Source: Thermoproteota archaeon (GTDB lineage Archaea; Korarchaeota; JAOZGF01; JAOZFZ01). Taken from it: a stretch of DNA of 64,000 bases. The stretch covers positions 39,042-103,041 of the forward strand of contig JAOZFT010000007.1 in NCBI GenBank assembly GCA_027492035.1, read 5' to 3'. Shown piece after piece: positions 1 to 8,881 of this stretch. Positions within the stretch are counted from its first letter, which is position 1, and every line of letters begins with the position of its first letter. The position numbers and the translations under genes are program-made. The notes beneath the pieces are model-generated. The model ran no database searches and was not told the origin of the DNA. It saw only the letters and a program-made list of their open reading frames with translations.

Positions 1-1
1 C

Positions 2-595
2 GACGCAGCCCTTATAATTACACCCTACTTTTTTAAACTAAGCGACAAAGAAGTTTTGGAACATTACAGAGTTATTATAGAGAAAATTGATTTACCTATT
101 ATAATTTATAACGTGCCAAAATTTACAGGTTACAATTTAAACCCCACGATTGTAACTGAATTAGCTAAAGAGTACAGCCAAGTTGTGGGTGTAAAGGATT
201 CAAGTGGTTCAATAAATCAAATCTCTAGATTAGTGGAATCCGTCGGAAACAAAATTTCTGTGTTAGCAGGCACAGGTGAAACCTTTTTCCCAACACTTAC
301 ATTAGGGGGGCATGGTGGAGTCTTAGCCATAGCTAACGTAGCTCCTCACCTATGTACCCAAATATATAAATGTTTCAAAGCAGGAGAACTACAAAAAGCC
401 CAACATCTCAATTTTCGATTATTAAAACTGAATGAGTTTTTAGTGAAAAAACACAATCAAGTAAGTTGCATAAAAACTGCCTTAAACATGATGGTTGAAG
501 CAGGGGGATTACCTAGAAAACCTATTTTGCCTCCATCAATTGAAACAGAAAACAACATTTTCAAGCTTTTGAAGGAGACAGGTCTTGTAAAGTAA
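2..595 (+). CDS. DapA-family class I aldolase, C-terminal part (5' end outside window)
   Basis: The frame is open from base 2, so the gene starts before the window and only about 197 residues are visible. Family motifs are clear: an ITPYFFK-like segment at the left edge, YNVPKFTG (tyrosine region), VVGVKDSSG carrying the Schiff-base lysine, and LAGTGETFF. The family makes or cleaves C-C bonds with pyruvate: 4-hydroxy-tetrahydrodipicolinate synthase, N-acetylneuraminate lyase or 2-keto-3-deoxygluconate aldolase. The substrate-selecting N-terminal half is missing, so these cannot be separated. A methionine at 56 is internal and not a real start. The 229 bases before the ferredoxin gene suggest it is not co-transcribed with the kor operon. 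Confidence 0.85.
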   Translation, partial: DAALIITPYFFKLSDKEVLEHYRVIIEKIDLPIIIYNVPKFTGYNLNPTIVTELAKEYSQVVGVKDSSGSINQISRLVESVGNKISVLAGTGETFFPTLTLGGHGGVLAIANVAPHLCTQIYKCFKAGELQKAQHLNFRLLKLNEFLVKKHNQVSCIKTALNMMVEAGGLPRKPILPPSIETENNIFKLLKETGLVK

Positions 596-824
596 AGTTC
601 TAAGCCTTTCCGTAAAAAGCTTTATTAAATTCAAGACGAGAAAGAAGTTATGCCGTTGTTTGCTTAGCACAGGTGGAAACTGTGTTGAATTTTGTTAGAA
701 AAAATAAATCTTTTTTCCTAATTATTCCTAAAATTCAGTAATTTTTCATAATTTATTTCCATGACAGTTAATTTGTCTAATATTTAAAAAAATAGGGTTT
801 AACTCTGAGAAGTGAGGTGCTGTA

Positions 825-1088
825 ATGTTTACCAGAAAACCTTTGTTACCCCCTACTGCAAAAAAGCTTAGAGAAGTTGAGATAGTTATTCTTGAAGATA
901 GATGTAAAGGATGTGGCTTTTGCATAGAGTTCTGCCCTAGGGAAGTGCTAAGTAAATCAGAAAAATTGAACTCAAGAGGTGTTCACCCTCCAAAAGTAAG
1001 TAACAAAGACTTATGCGTAGGTTGTGGTTTATGTGAAAAGATATGTCCTGACTTCGCTATTTTTCTTGAGGAGTGTGATCAAACATGA
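825..1088 (+). CDS. korD: 2-oxoacid:ferredoxin oxidoreductase delta subunit (2[4Fe-4S] ferredoxin)
   Basis: An 87-residue ferredoxin-like subunit with two complete CxxCxxCxxxC motifs (Cys 27/30/33/37 and 64/67/70/74), each followed by proline as in [4Fe-4S] ferredoxins. It should carry electrons from the thiamine-diphosphate beta subunit out of the complex. The ATG follows a GAGGTG ribosome site by a few bases. The stop overlaps the start of the alpha subunit by four bases (ATGA), so it is translationally coupled to it. The gene order delta-alpha-beta-gamma is that of korDABC (2-oxoglutarate type). A related 2-oxoacid such as a branched-chain keto acid cannot be excluded from sequence alone. 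Confidence 0.88.
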   Translation: MFTRKPLLPPTAKKLREVEIVILEDRCKGCGFCIEFCPREVLSKSEKLNSRGVHPPKVSNKDLCVGCGLCEKICPDFAIFLEECDQT

Positions 1089-2227
1089 GAAGAGACGTGT
1101 TGACAGGTGAGTACTTTACAGAAGGCGATATTGCTTGTGCAGAGGGGGCAATAGCTGCTGGTTGCCGTTTCTTTGCTGGGTACCCCATTACCCCCTCAAG
1201 TGAATTAGCTGAACACATGGCAGCAAGGCTTCCTGAAGTTGATGGAGTCTTTATTCAAATGGAGGATGAACTCGGATCTATGGCAGCAGTTATAGGTGCA
1301 AGCTGGGCTGGAGTGAAATCTATGACAGCGACTTCAGGTCCAGGGTTCAGTTTAATGCAGGAAAACATAGGACTTGCAATTATGACAGAAACTCCCTGCG
1401 TAATAGTTAATATTATGAGAGGGGGACCAAGCACAGGGCAACCTACAAAATCAGGTCAACAAGACGTTATGCAAGCTAAATGGGGGTCTCATGGAGATTA
1501 TGAAATAATTGCAGTTTGTCCTTCAACAGTGCAGGAAATGTTCGACTTAACTATTGAAGCATTCAATTTGTCAGAAATTTACAGGGTTCCAGTTATAGTT
1601 TTAGGTGATGAAATTCTTGGGCATTTAACAGAGAAGCTGGTTATACCGCAACCGGAAGAAATAGAAATTGTAGAAAGAAGAAAACCGCCAATTAAAGAGG
1701 GATATTCTTGGTTTAAGTTCAATCCAGCTTCTATCCCAGCAATGGCCAGTTTCGGTGAAGGATTTAAAGTTTACGCAACAGGTTTAACTCATGACGAAAC
1801 AGGGCATCCTGATATGTCTCCAGAAACTCAAACAAAGCTTGTCAAGTATTTATGTGATAAAGTGCGTAAGAATGCAGACAGAATAGTTAAGTACAAGGAA
1901 ATAATGCTTGATGATGCAGAAATAGCCATAATAACTTACGGTTCACCAGTGAGATCGGCTTTAAGTGCAGTGAAAAGAGCAAGGAAAGAAGGGATAAAGG
2001 TAGGCCTACTTAAGTTGTCAATTGTTTGGCCATTTCCAGAAAAAATTGTTAAGAAGGTTTCAGAAGAAGTGGATACGGTAGTGGTGTTGGAAATGAATTA
2101 TGGGCAAATTTTGCGAGAAGTTCAGAGAGTAGCTGGTTTAGAACGTGTAAAATTTCTCCCGAAATTCGGTGAAGATTTACATAAACCTGGTGAAGTACTG
2201 GAATTAGTTAGAAGGTGTAAAAAATGA
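1085..2227 (+). CDS. korA: 2-oxoacid:ferredoxin oxidoreductase alpha subunit
   Basis: 380 residues, a normal length for a stand-alone alpha subunit. It has the pyrimidine-binding fold near the N terminus (GYPITPSSE, then MEDELGSMAAVIGAS), the TSGPGFSLMQENIG segment, and RGGPSTGQPT, all typical of KorA-type proteins. The C-terminal half has the transketolase-C-like domain (ITYGSPVRSA). In the complex it binds the substrate next to ThDP on the beta subunit and helps oxidatively decarboxylate a 2-oxoacid to an acyl-CoA, reducing ferredoxin. It overlaps korD and korB by four bases each, so the block is tightly coupled. The 2-oxoglutarate assignment rests on KorA-like motifs and gene order; pyruvate or 2-oxoisovalerate are the alternatives. 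Confidence 0.9.
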   Translation: MRRDVLTGEYFTEGDIACAEGAIAAGCRFFAGYPITPSSELAEHMAARLPEVDGVFIQMEDELGSMAAVIGASWAGVKSMTATSGPGFSLMQENIGLAIMTETPCVIVNIMRGGPSTGQPTKSGQQDVMQAKWGSHGDYEIIAVCPSTVQEMFDLTIEAFNLSEIYRVPVIVLGDEILGHLTEKLVIPQPEEIEIVERRKPPIKEGYSWFKFNPASIPAMASFGEGFKVYATGLTHDETGHPDMSPETQTKLVKYLCDKVRKNADRIVKYKEIMLDDAEIAIITYGSPVRSALSAVKRARKEGIKVGLLKLSIVWPFPEKIVKKVSEEVDTVVVLEMNYGQILREVQRVAGLERVKFLPKFGEDLHKPGEVLELVRRCKK

Positions 2228-3102
2228 AAAGTACAATAAAATATGCAGCTGCACATCCATTAGACCCTTACCTCAGGAAGGGAATGATTCCTCACATTTG
2301 GTGCACAGGCTGTGGAAACGGGGTAATTCTTAACTGTTTCATTCGGGCAGTAAGAGACTTAAATATAGACGTAAATAAAACGGTAGTGGTTTCAGGGATA
2401 GGGTGCATAGGAAGAATAACAGGGTACATAAACATGGATTCCTTCCACACCACACATGGCAGACCTATTGCTTTTGCGACAGGGGTGAAACTGGCAAAAC
2501 CAGAACTTAATGTAGTAGTAATCAGTGGCGACGGTGACCTTTTTGCAATAGGTGGAAACCATTTCATTCATGCTGCAAGAAGGAACATGGACCTTTTAGT
2601 TATTTGCGCCAATAACTTCAATTATGGTATGACAGGGGGCCAATATGCCCCCACAACTCCTTTAAACGCTAAAACAATGACCTCTCCTTACGGCAACATT
2701 GAACACCCTTTCAACCTGGTTCACTTGGCTTGGGCTTCTGGTGCAGTTTACGTTGCCAGATGGACTACTGTGCATGTGACAAGGCTTCTCAAATCAATTA
2801 AGAAAGCATTGACAAAGAAGGGGTTTAGGTTTATAGAGGTAATAAGTCCATGTCCTGAAGTTTATGGTAGATACAACAAAATGGGAGACGCCTTGGAAAT
2901 AATCAAATGGTTAAAGGAAAACTCAGTAATTCAACATTTCACAGACCCAAGTAAGGCAGAGATAGAATTGGGGGGAAAAATCACTGTCGGAGAATTCGTT
3001 GAGAAAGAGAAACCAGTATATAATGACTTAATTCTACATTTGAAAAGGAGAATAAAAGAGAAACTGGAGAAGGAGGGAAAGAGGACATTAGTTAAAATTT
3101 AA
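2224..3102 (+). CDS. korB: 2-oxoacid:ferredoxin oxidoreductase beta subunit (ThDP-binding)
   Basis: 292 residues. The thiamine-diphosphate motif is intact: GDGD at residues 102-105, then NNFNYGMTGGQ about 30 residues later to complete the Mg-ThDP site. IWCTGCGNG near residue 25-33 and GIGCIGR near 59-64 supply the cysteines that bind the subunit's [4Fe-4S] cluster in the family. It catalyses ThDP-dependent decarboxylation of the 2-oxoacid and passes electrons through its cluster to the delta ferredoxin. The ATG overlaps the alpha-subunit stop by four bases. The C-terminal 60 residues are lysine- and glutamate-rich and extend a little past the compact family core. Confidence 0.9.
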   Translation: MKSTIKYAAAHPLDPYLRKGMIPHIWCTGCGNGVILNCFIRAVRDLNIDVNKTVVVSGIGCIGRITGYINMDSFHTTHGRPIAFATGVKLAKPELNVVVISGDGDLFAIGGNHFIHAARRNMDLLVICANNFNYGMTGGQYAPTTPLNAKTMTSPYGNIEHPFNLVHLAWASGAVYVARWTTVHVTRLLKSIKKALTKKGFRFIEVISPCPEVYGRYNKMGDALEIIKWLKENSVIQHFTDPSKAEIELGGKITVGEFVEKEKPVYNDLILHLKRRIKEKLEKEGKRTLVKI

Positions 3103-3125
3103 GCGTTTTGGAAAGGTGTTGAAAA

Positions 3126-3689
3126 ATGAAACTTGAAATTGTTATAGCAGGGTTCGGAGGCCAAGGCATCATTAAAGCTGGCTTAATAGTGGGTTCTGCA
3201 GCTTCGCTTTTCACAGGCTTAAATGCATGCTTTGTCAGATCCTATGGACCTGAAGCAAGGGGAGGAGCTTGTAAAGCTGAAGTTATAATTTCAGATGAGG
3301 AAATTGATTACCCGAAAATCGAGAAGCCAGATGTTTTAGTTGCAATGTCTCAAGAGGGTTACGAAAAATATGTTGAGAAAGTTAAAGAGAAGGGACTTAT
3401 TATATTAGATCCTGACTTAGTTGAGCCATTCAAACCTGGAAGAATCTATAAAGTACCAGCTACAAGAATAGCTGAAAAACTAGGTAAAAAGATAGTTGCT
3501 AACGTTGTAATGATAGGGGCTTTAACACCATTAATCAAGGTTTTGAAACCGGAAGATGTGGAAAACTCACTTGTTAGAAATGTTCCTCCAGGCACCGAGA
3601 AACTAAACTTGAAAGCGTTCCGGGAAGGCTATGAATACGGAAAAATTTCATTAAAGCAGAAAGAACCGGTAAGAAGAATTAATTGTTAA
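3126..3689 (+). CDS. korC: 2-oxoacid:ferredoxin oxidoreductase gamma subunit
   Basis: 187 residues with the gamma-subunit signature: GFGGQG at residues 9-14, then RSYGPEARGG, which binds coenzyme A in this family, and VPATRIAEKLG near residue 120. It supplies the CoA-binding domain that accepts the acyl group. It lies 23 bases after korB, with a GGAAAGGTG-like ribosome site before the ATG. The length is normal. It ends the kor block, but only 30 bases separate it from hdrA. One transcript for all seven kor-hdr genes is therefore likely and would link acyl-CoA formation to ferredoxin-consuming electron bifurcation. Confidence 0.9.
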   Translation: MKLEIVIAGFGGQGIIKAGLIVGSAASLFTGLNACFVRSYGPEARGGACKAEVIISDEEIDYPKIEKPDVLVAMSQEGYEKYVEKVKEKGLIILDPDLVEPFKPGRIYKVPATRIAEKLGKKIVANVVMIGALTPLIKVLKPEDVENSLVRNVPPGTEKLNLKAFREGYEYGKISLKQKEPVRRINC

Positions 3690-3719
3690 GGGTGAGGAAG
3701 AAGAGGAAAAGGGGGTTAT

Positions 3720-6164
3720 ATGGAGACAAGAATAGGGGTGTATATCTGTCATTGCGGCACAAACATAGGAGGAGTTTTGGATTGTGAAGCATTGGCAAAA
3801 TTTGCTTCTAAACTTCCAAATGTAGTTGTGGCAAAAGATTATAAATACATGTGCGCTGATCCAGGTCAAGAAATGATTAAAAAAGATATTAAAGAATTTA
3901 AATTGAACAGAGTGGTTGTGGCTTCTTGTTCCCCTCGAATGCATGAACCCACTTTTAGAAAATGTGTAGAGGAGGCAGGTTTAAACTCCTTCTTTTTTGA
4001 AATGGCTAACATTAGGGAACAAGTTAGTTGGTGCCATTACGATTCACCAAAACAGGCTTTTGATAAAGCTAAGGACTTAATAAAGGCAGCTGTAGCTAAG
4101 GCTAGGTTGCTTACACCCTTAACACCTCTTAAAGTTCCAGTTGAAAAGAGAGTTTTAGTGATAGGTGGAGGAGTAGCTGGCATACATGCTGCTCTTGACT
4201 TGGCAGATATGGGGTTTAAGGTTTACCTTGTAGAAAAAGAACCAACTATAGGGGGTTGGATGGCTTTACTAGACAAAACATTCCCCACTCTTGATTGTTC
4301 AATCTGCATCCTTGGACCTAAAATGGTTGATGTAGCTAAACATTCTAACATTGAACTTTTCACCTACTCTGAAGTGTTAGATATAGAAGGGTTTGTTGGG
4401 AATTTCAAGGTTAGAATTCTTAAAAAACCAAGGTATGTGGAAGTTGATAAATGTAACGCATGCAGTGAATGCGTGAACGTTTGCCCTGTAGAGGTTCCTA
4501 ACAAGTTTGACGGTAACTTAGGTTGGAGAAAAGCAATATACATTCCCTTCCCTCAAGCTGTTCCACCAGCTTACTTGATCGATGAAGATGCCTGTTTAGG
4601 AATAACCCCTTTAGCTTGTGGCAAGTGCCAAGAAGTTTGCAGAGAAAAGGGAGGTGACGCAATCAATTTTGACATGCACCCTGAAGTGTTAGAAGTTAGT
4701 GTAGGCGCAATAATTGTTGCTACCGGCTATGAACTTTATGACCCCTCAAAAATTAAAGAATACGGTTACGGTGTTTACCAAAACGTAATTACCTGTTTTG
4801 AACTTGAAAGGTTAATAAATTCATCAGGACCCACTTACGGAAAGGTTATAAGGCCTTCGGATGGAAAGGAACCGAAAAAAGTTGCTTTTATTCAATGCGT
4901 AGGTTCAAGGGATGAAAAAGCAAATGTTTACTGCTCAGGTTTCTGTTGCATGTACACAATCAAAAACGCTATCCTTTTGAAGGAGAAACATCCTGAAACT
5001 GAAATATATATTTTTTATATAGACATAAGAGCCAATTTTAAGGGATATGAAGAATTTTATAGAAGAGCCAGGGAGGAAGGAATAATTTTCATTAGAGGAA
5101 AACCTGCAGAAATTTCCGAGAATCCTTTAACCAAAAATTTAACAATTTATTGTGAAGATTTAGGTTTAGGAAAAGTTATTTCACTTGAAGTTGATTTAGT
5201 TATTCTTTCAACAGCTGCGATACCAAGACATGGAAAAGACGAATTAGCTAGGAAGCTGAACATTGTCACAGGATCTGACGGTTTTTACCTTGAGGCCCAC
5301 CCTAAACTGAAACCTATTGATGCAGCTACTGACGGTGTTTTTCTTTGCGGGTCAGCTCAAGGACCAAAAGACATACCTTACAGTGTGTCACAAGCCAGTG
5401 CTGCAGCTGCAAGAGCTGCAAGGATTCTTTCAAAGGATTACTGGGAAATTGAACCAATAGTAGCGTACATAGATGAATCTAAATGTAGAAACCCAAAAAC
5501 AAAGTGTGGAATATGTGCAACAAAATGTCCCTATGGAGCAATAACTGTAGAGCCAAACAAACCTGCCAGAGTTGAACCTGCAAAGTGTCATGGATGTGGC
5601 ACCTGCGCAGCAGACTGCCCCGGTGACGCAATCACCCAGATGCATTTCACAGATGCCCAAATACTTTCTCAAATACACGCTATTTTGGAAGAGAACCCTG
5701 AAGAAAAAATACTTTGCTTCCTTTGCAATTGGTGCAGCTACGCCGGAGCAGATTTAGCAGGCACTTCAAGACTAACTTATCCACCCAACGCAAGGGCTGT
5801 AAGGGTGATGTGTTCAGGTAGAGTTGACAAAGATTTTGTGTTAGAAGCTTTCCGTTTAGGGGCTGGGATGGTTCTTGTCTCAGGCTGCAGGTTAACAGAG
5901 TTCGGAAGCGATTGCCACTACATTACAGGTAACGTAAACGCCAAGAAGAGAATGAAGATAGTGGAGAAAATACTTGAAAAAGCAGGAATATCAAAGGAAA
6001 GATTCAGACTTGAATGGATATCTGCATCTGAAGGAGATAAATACGCTAAAATAATTAAAGAAATGGCTGAAAAGATGAAAAAACTTGGAAAAGAGAAAAT
6101 AATTGAGGAAAATAGGAAAGCAGAGCCTTTCCTTGAAAAAATACTGAAGAAAAAAATTACGTGA
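3720..6164 (+). CDS. hdrA: HdrA-MvhD fusion: heterodisulfide reductase subunit A
   Basis: 814 residues, longer than stand-alone HdrA (about 650). Domains in order: an N-terminal HdrA segment with CHCGTNIGG (residues 10-18), the FAD-binding GGGVAG near 149-154, the HdrA-specific LDCSICILGPKM near 191-202, a CxxCxxCxxxC cluster at about 245-255, a second cysteine group near 305, two ferredoxin motifs near 587-625 (CGICATKCP and CHGCGTCAADCP), and from about 660 an MvhD domain (LCNWCSYAGADLAG, then RVMCSGRVD and DCHYITGN). HdrA is the flavin-based electron-bifurcating subunit. MvhD normally wires it to a hydrogenase or formate dehydrogenase. The fusion implies direct electron entry from a partner not encoded here. 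It overlaps hdrC by four bases (GTGA). Confidence 0.93.
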   Translation: METRIGVYICHCGTNIGGVLDCEALAKFASKLPNVVVAKDYKYMCADPGQEMIKKDIKEFKLNRVVVASCSPRMHEPTFRKCVEEAGLNSFFFEMANIREQVSWCHYDSPKQAFDKAKDLIKAAVAKARLLTPLTPLKVPVEKRVLVIGGGVAGIHAALDLADMGFKVYLVEKEPTIGGWMALLDKTFPTLDCSICILGPKMVDVAKHSNIELFTYSEVLDIEGFVGNFKVRILKKPRYVEVDKCNACSECVNVCPVEVPNKFDGNLGWRKAIYIPFPQAVPPAYLIDEDACLGITPLACGKCQEVCREKGGDAINFDMHPEVLEVSVGAIIVATGYELYDPSKIKEYGYGVYQNVITCFELERLINSSGPTYGKVIRPSDGKEPKKVAFIQCVGSRDEKANVYCSGFCCMYTIKNAILLKEKHPETEIYIFYIDIRANFKGYEEFYRRAREEGIIFIRGKPAEISENPLTKNLTIYCEDLGLGKVISLEVDLVILSTAAIPRHGKDELARKLNIVTGSDGFYLEAHPKLKPIDAATDGVFLCGSAQGPKDIPYSVSQASAAAARAARILSKDYWEIEPIVAYIDESKCRNPKTKCGICATKCPYGAITVEPNKPARVEPAKCHGCGTCAADCPGDAITQMHFTDAQILSQIHAILEENPEEKILCFLCNWCSYAGADLAGTSRLTYPPNARAVRVMCSGRVDKDFVLEAFRLGAGMVLVSGCRLTEFGSDCHYITGNVNAKKRMKIVEKILEKAGISKERFRLEWISASEGDKYAKIIKEMAEKMKKLGKEKIIEENRKAEPFLEKILKKKIT

Positions 6165-6691
6165 AAGAGGAAGGGTGGAGAAAGGAATTGGAACAGGGGG
6201 AGAAATTAAGAAAATTAAAGGAAATAAAAAGAAAAGCCTTGATTTGTTTCCAATGTGGAGTATGTGTTGGAAGCTGTCCAGTCGCTTTCGTAAATGAAAA
6301 ATATAATCCAAGAAGAATCTTAAGAAACTTCCTTTTCAACCAATCCCCGCCACAGCTAAATCTAAGCAATTTACCTTGGCTATGCCTCCATTGTTATGCA
6401 TGTCTCGAAAGATGCCCCCAAAATATAGGCCTATCAGAAGTTATGTTTAAGATTCAACACCTTCAGTTTTTAAATGGAGAAATACCTTCCAGTTTCTTAA
6501 ATGCAGTTAAACAAATAATTAAAACAGGCAGGGTTTCACCTGTGACGCCAATAACGGAAAGAAGAAGGGAGCAGCTTAATCTTCCAAAAATTGAAACCGA
6601 AACAGGAGTTGAGGAACTTAAGAAAATAATTAAAGAAACAGGTTTAAAAAAACTCCTGTTCAGTCAAGAAGAGGAGAAAAGAAGTGGCTGA
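6161..6691 (+). CDS. hdrC: Heterodisulfide reductase subunit C
   Basis: 176 residues with two [4Fe-4S] motifs, CFQCGVCVGSCP near residue 28 and CLHCYACLERCP near residue 77, matching HdrC in spacing and length. It shuttles electrons between HdrA and the disulfide-reducing HdrB in the soluble HdrABC complex. The start is GTG, overlapping the hdrA stop. The first 25 residues are charged and helical. It overlaps hdrB by eight bases. Without methanogenesis genes nearby the natural disulfide is unknown: CoM-S-S-CoB in methanogens, other thiols or coupled reductases elsewhere. Confidence 0.92.
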   Translation: MKEEGWRKELEQGEKLRKLKEIKRKALICFQCGVCVGSCPVAFVNEKYNPRRILRNFLFNQSPPQLNLSNLPWLCLHCYACLERCPQNIGLSEVMFKIQHLQFLNGEIPSSFLNAVKQIIKTGRVSPVTPITERRREQLNLPKIETETGVEELKKIIKETGLKKLLFSQEEEKRSG

Positions 6692-7586
6692 AAGAGAAAC
6701 CGGGCACAAGTATGCTTTCTTTCCAGGATGCTTAGTAACTACAAGGCTTCCTTACATAGAAGCTGCTGTAAGGAAGTCAATGAGGAGACTTGGTGCAGAA
6801 CTGGTGGACATGCCTGAAACAACATGCTGCCCTGAACCAACCCTTACAAAAGCTTTAAATCAAAAGACATGGTTAGCAATTGCAGCAAGAAATTTATCCA
6901 TAGCTGAAGAAATAGGACTAGACATATTGACTCCATGTAACGGATGCTATGGAACATTTAAGACTGTAAATTATATCATTAAAACCAATGAAAAGGAAAG
7001 GGTTAAGATAAATGACACACTTAAAAAAGTGAATAGGGAATACAAAGGGAAAATACAAGTGAAACATGTGGTTGAAGCCCTTTACAAAGACATAGGTAAA
7101 GAAAGAATAAAGAAAGAAATCCAGAAACCCTTAAAAAACATTAAAATAGCAGTTCATTACGGTTGTCACCTTTTAAGGCCAAGTGAAATAATTCAACTTG
7201 ACGACCCTGAACAACCAACTTTCTTAGATGAATTAGTGGAAGTGTTAGGGGCTAAAAGTGTGGATTATGAAAGAAAAATGATGTGCTGTGGGGGAGAAGA
7301 TTTAAAAATCCACCCCCAAACAGCCTACTCCATTTTAAAAGAAAAATTATCAAGTATAAAAGAAGCAGATCCAGATTGTATAGTGGTTACATGTCCCCTC
7401 TGCATGATTCAATTGGATGAAAACCAAGCTTTACTTCAAAGAAGGCACCGTCAAAACTTCAACATACCTGTGTTTTATTATTCTGAACTCTTATGTTTAG
7501 CCTTAAATATTAATTTAGGAGACCAACACTTTAAACTCCACCGAATAAAAGCAGATGAAGTAGTTAAGAAAATAGTTAAAAGTTGA
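6684..7586 (+). CDS. hdrB: Heterodisulfide reductase subunit B
   Basis: 300 residues with both CCG domains complete. The first has FFPGC (Cys16), TCCPEP and PCNGC. The second has HYGCH, MCCGGED and TCPLCM. In HdrB these ligate the two noncubane [4Fe-4S] clusters that reduce the heterodisulfide, so both catalytic centres look intact. GTG start. It is the last gene of the kor-hdr block and is followed by 158 bases containing T-rich tracts before the transporter. Family members outside methanogens sit in complexes with other electron acceptors, so the name gives the subunit type, not the substrate. Confidence 0.93.
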   Translation: MAERETGHKYAFFPGCLVTTRLPYIEAAVRKSMRRLGAELVDMPETTCCPEPTLTKALNQKTWLAIAARNLSIAEEIGLDILTPCNGCYGTFKTVNYIIKTNEKERVKINDTLKKVNREYKGKIQVKHVVEALYKDIGKERIKKEIQKPLKNIKIAVHYGCHLLRPSEIIQLDDPEQPTFLDELVEVLGAKSVDYERKMMCCGGEDLKIHPQTAYSILKEKLSSIKEADPDCIVVTCPLCMIQLDENQALLQRRHRQNFNIPVFYYSELLCLALNINLGDQHFKLHRIKADEVVKKIVKS

Positions 7587-7744
7587 AATTCTGCAACCGA
7601 AGAAACAGTGACACAAAACATTTTAAAGGTTTCTTCCACTCTTCTTAAAGGGAAGAAGTGAAGGGAACTCAGACCTTTCTTTCAAAAGTTTTTAAAAAGG
7701 ACACGGAAAAAGGTTCTTGAAGAAAATACGAGGAAGAAAATAAA

Positions 7745-8881
7745 GTGGAAAGCGGAAAAATAACTTTGCTTCTTGTTTCACTGTTTCACCTGCTGAATGA
7801 CGCAAACGTTTTTCTTCTACCCGCTGTTTTTCCTTTAGTTATTCAAGAATTCAGTTTATCCTTTTTCCAAACAAGTTTACTTGTCGGATGTTTAACATTT
7901 ACTGTAACTTTTTTACAGATTATGATAGGTTACTTGTCGGATTTTTTAAGCCGAAAAATACTTTTAGGCTTAGGCCTCCTTATTGTTTCTTCAGCTTCCT
8001 TCTTAGCTGCCTACTCAACCAATTTTACAATTCTTCTTTTAAGTCAAGTTTTGTTAGGAATAGGAGGAAGCTTTTATCACCCAATAGGGTACTCCTTAAC
8101 AGTTAAAAAATTCCTTAAAAGCAGTAAAGGGAAAGCTTTAGGGGTACAGAGTAGTTTCGGAGATTTAGGAATACTTCTAATGCTTACTTCCACAGGAAGC
8201 TTGGTTCATTTCTTTAACTGGAGAACTCCTTTCATTCTTTGGGGTACCTTATCCCTGATTTCTTCACCCTTATCCCTTTTTATGGAAGAAGAGAAAAACC
8301 TCAAAATAGAAAATCAGAAATTATTTTCTGAAAAAGTTTTTTTCTCCTCATTCCTGATCCTTTTCTTTATACTAGGTGGAATCTACCGGGTAATTTACAC
8401 TTATATTCCCACTTATTTAACCTTTAGAGGATTAAATATTTCACTTTCAGATTTGCTTGCTTCCTTAATGACAGTGATTGGTCTGATAGGAAGCTTGGTT
8501 TCTGGTTATTTTTCAGACAAGTTCGGGTGCTTAAAAATTTTAATTCTGAACTTTGTATTCACCGGTTTCTTTTCCCTCTTCTTAACTTGGCTGTCAAATA
8601 TCCCTTTATTAATAATTCTTGTTTTAGTTATAGGGTGGGGCGTTTATGGTGCATACCCTGCTGCCTACTCTTTATTTGCTGAGTTTTCAAATGTGGAAAT
8701 AGCAGGTTTCCTCTACGGGATCATCTTATCAATGGGTATGCTTGGAGGTACAGTAAACATTTTGATTGCTGGTTTAATAGCTGATAATTTTGGTTTGAAC
8801 CAAATATTCATTTACACAGGACTAACTACTTTATTGACATTACCCCTTTTTAAGCTACTCAAAAAACCTGTTCGGTTATAA
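7745..8881 (+). CDS. Major facilitator superfamily transporter
   Basis: 378 residues, about 12 hydrophobic helices, with the loop 2-3 motif near residue 60 (GYLSDFLSRK, a variant of GxLaDrxGrk) and its repeat in the second half (GYFSDKFG). The N-terminal segment FHLLNDANVFLLPAVFPLV and the fold resemble the fosmidomycin-resistance-like and YfcJ-like MFS exporters, so drug or small-organic-acid export is possible, but the substrate cannot be read. The start is GTG, 8 bases after an AGGAAG ribosome site. It is separated from hdrB by its own leader and followed by a long non-coding stretch, so it may be a single-gene unit. Confidence 0.85.
   Translation: MESGKITLLLVSLFHLLNDANVFLLPAVFPLVIQEFSLSFFQTSLLVGCLTFTVTFLQIMIGYLSDFLSRKILLGLGLLIVSSASFLAAYSTNFTILLLSQVLLGIGGSFYHPIGYSLTVKKFLKSSKGKALGVQSSFGDLGILLMLTSTGSLVHFFNWRTPFILWGTLSLISSPLSLFMEEEKNLKIENQKLFSEKVFFSSFLILFFILGGIYRVIYTYIPTYLTFRGLNISLSDLLASLMTVIGLIGSLVSGYFSDKFGCLKILILNFVFTGFFSLFLTWLSNIPLLIILVLVIGWGVYGAYPAAYSLFAEFSNVEIAGFLYGIILSMGMLGGTVNILIAGLIADNFGLNQIFIYTGLTTLLTLPLFKLLKKPVRL

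Noticed and set aside
2292-2567. 91-codon minus-strand frame inside korB
   Set aside because: Antisense shadow of the conserved ThDP-binding region.
3720-7586. HdrABC as evidence for methanogenesis
   Set aside because: HdrABC occurs in many non-methanogens, and no mcr, mtr or mvhAG genes are visible in the window.
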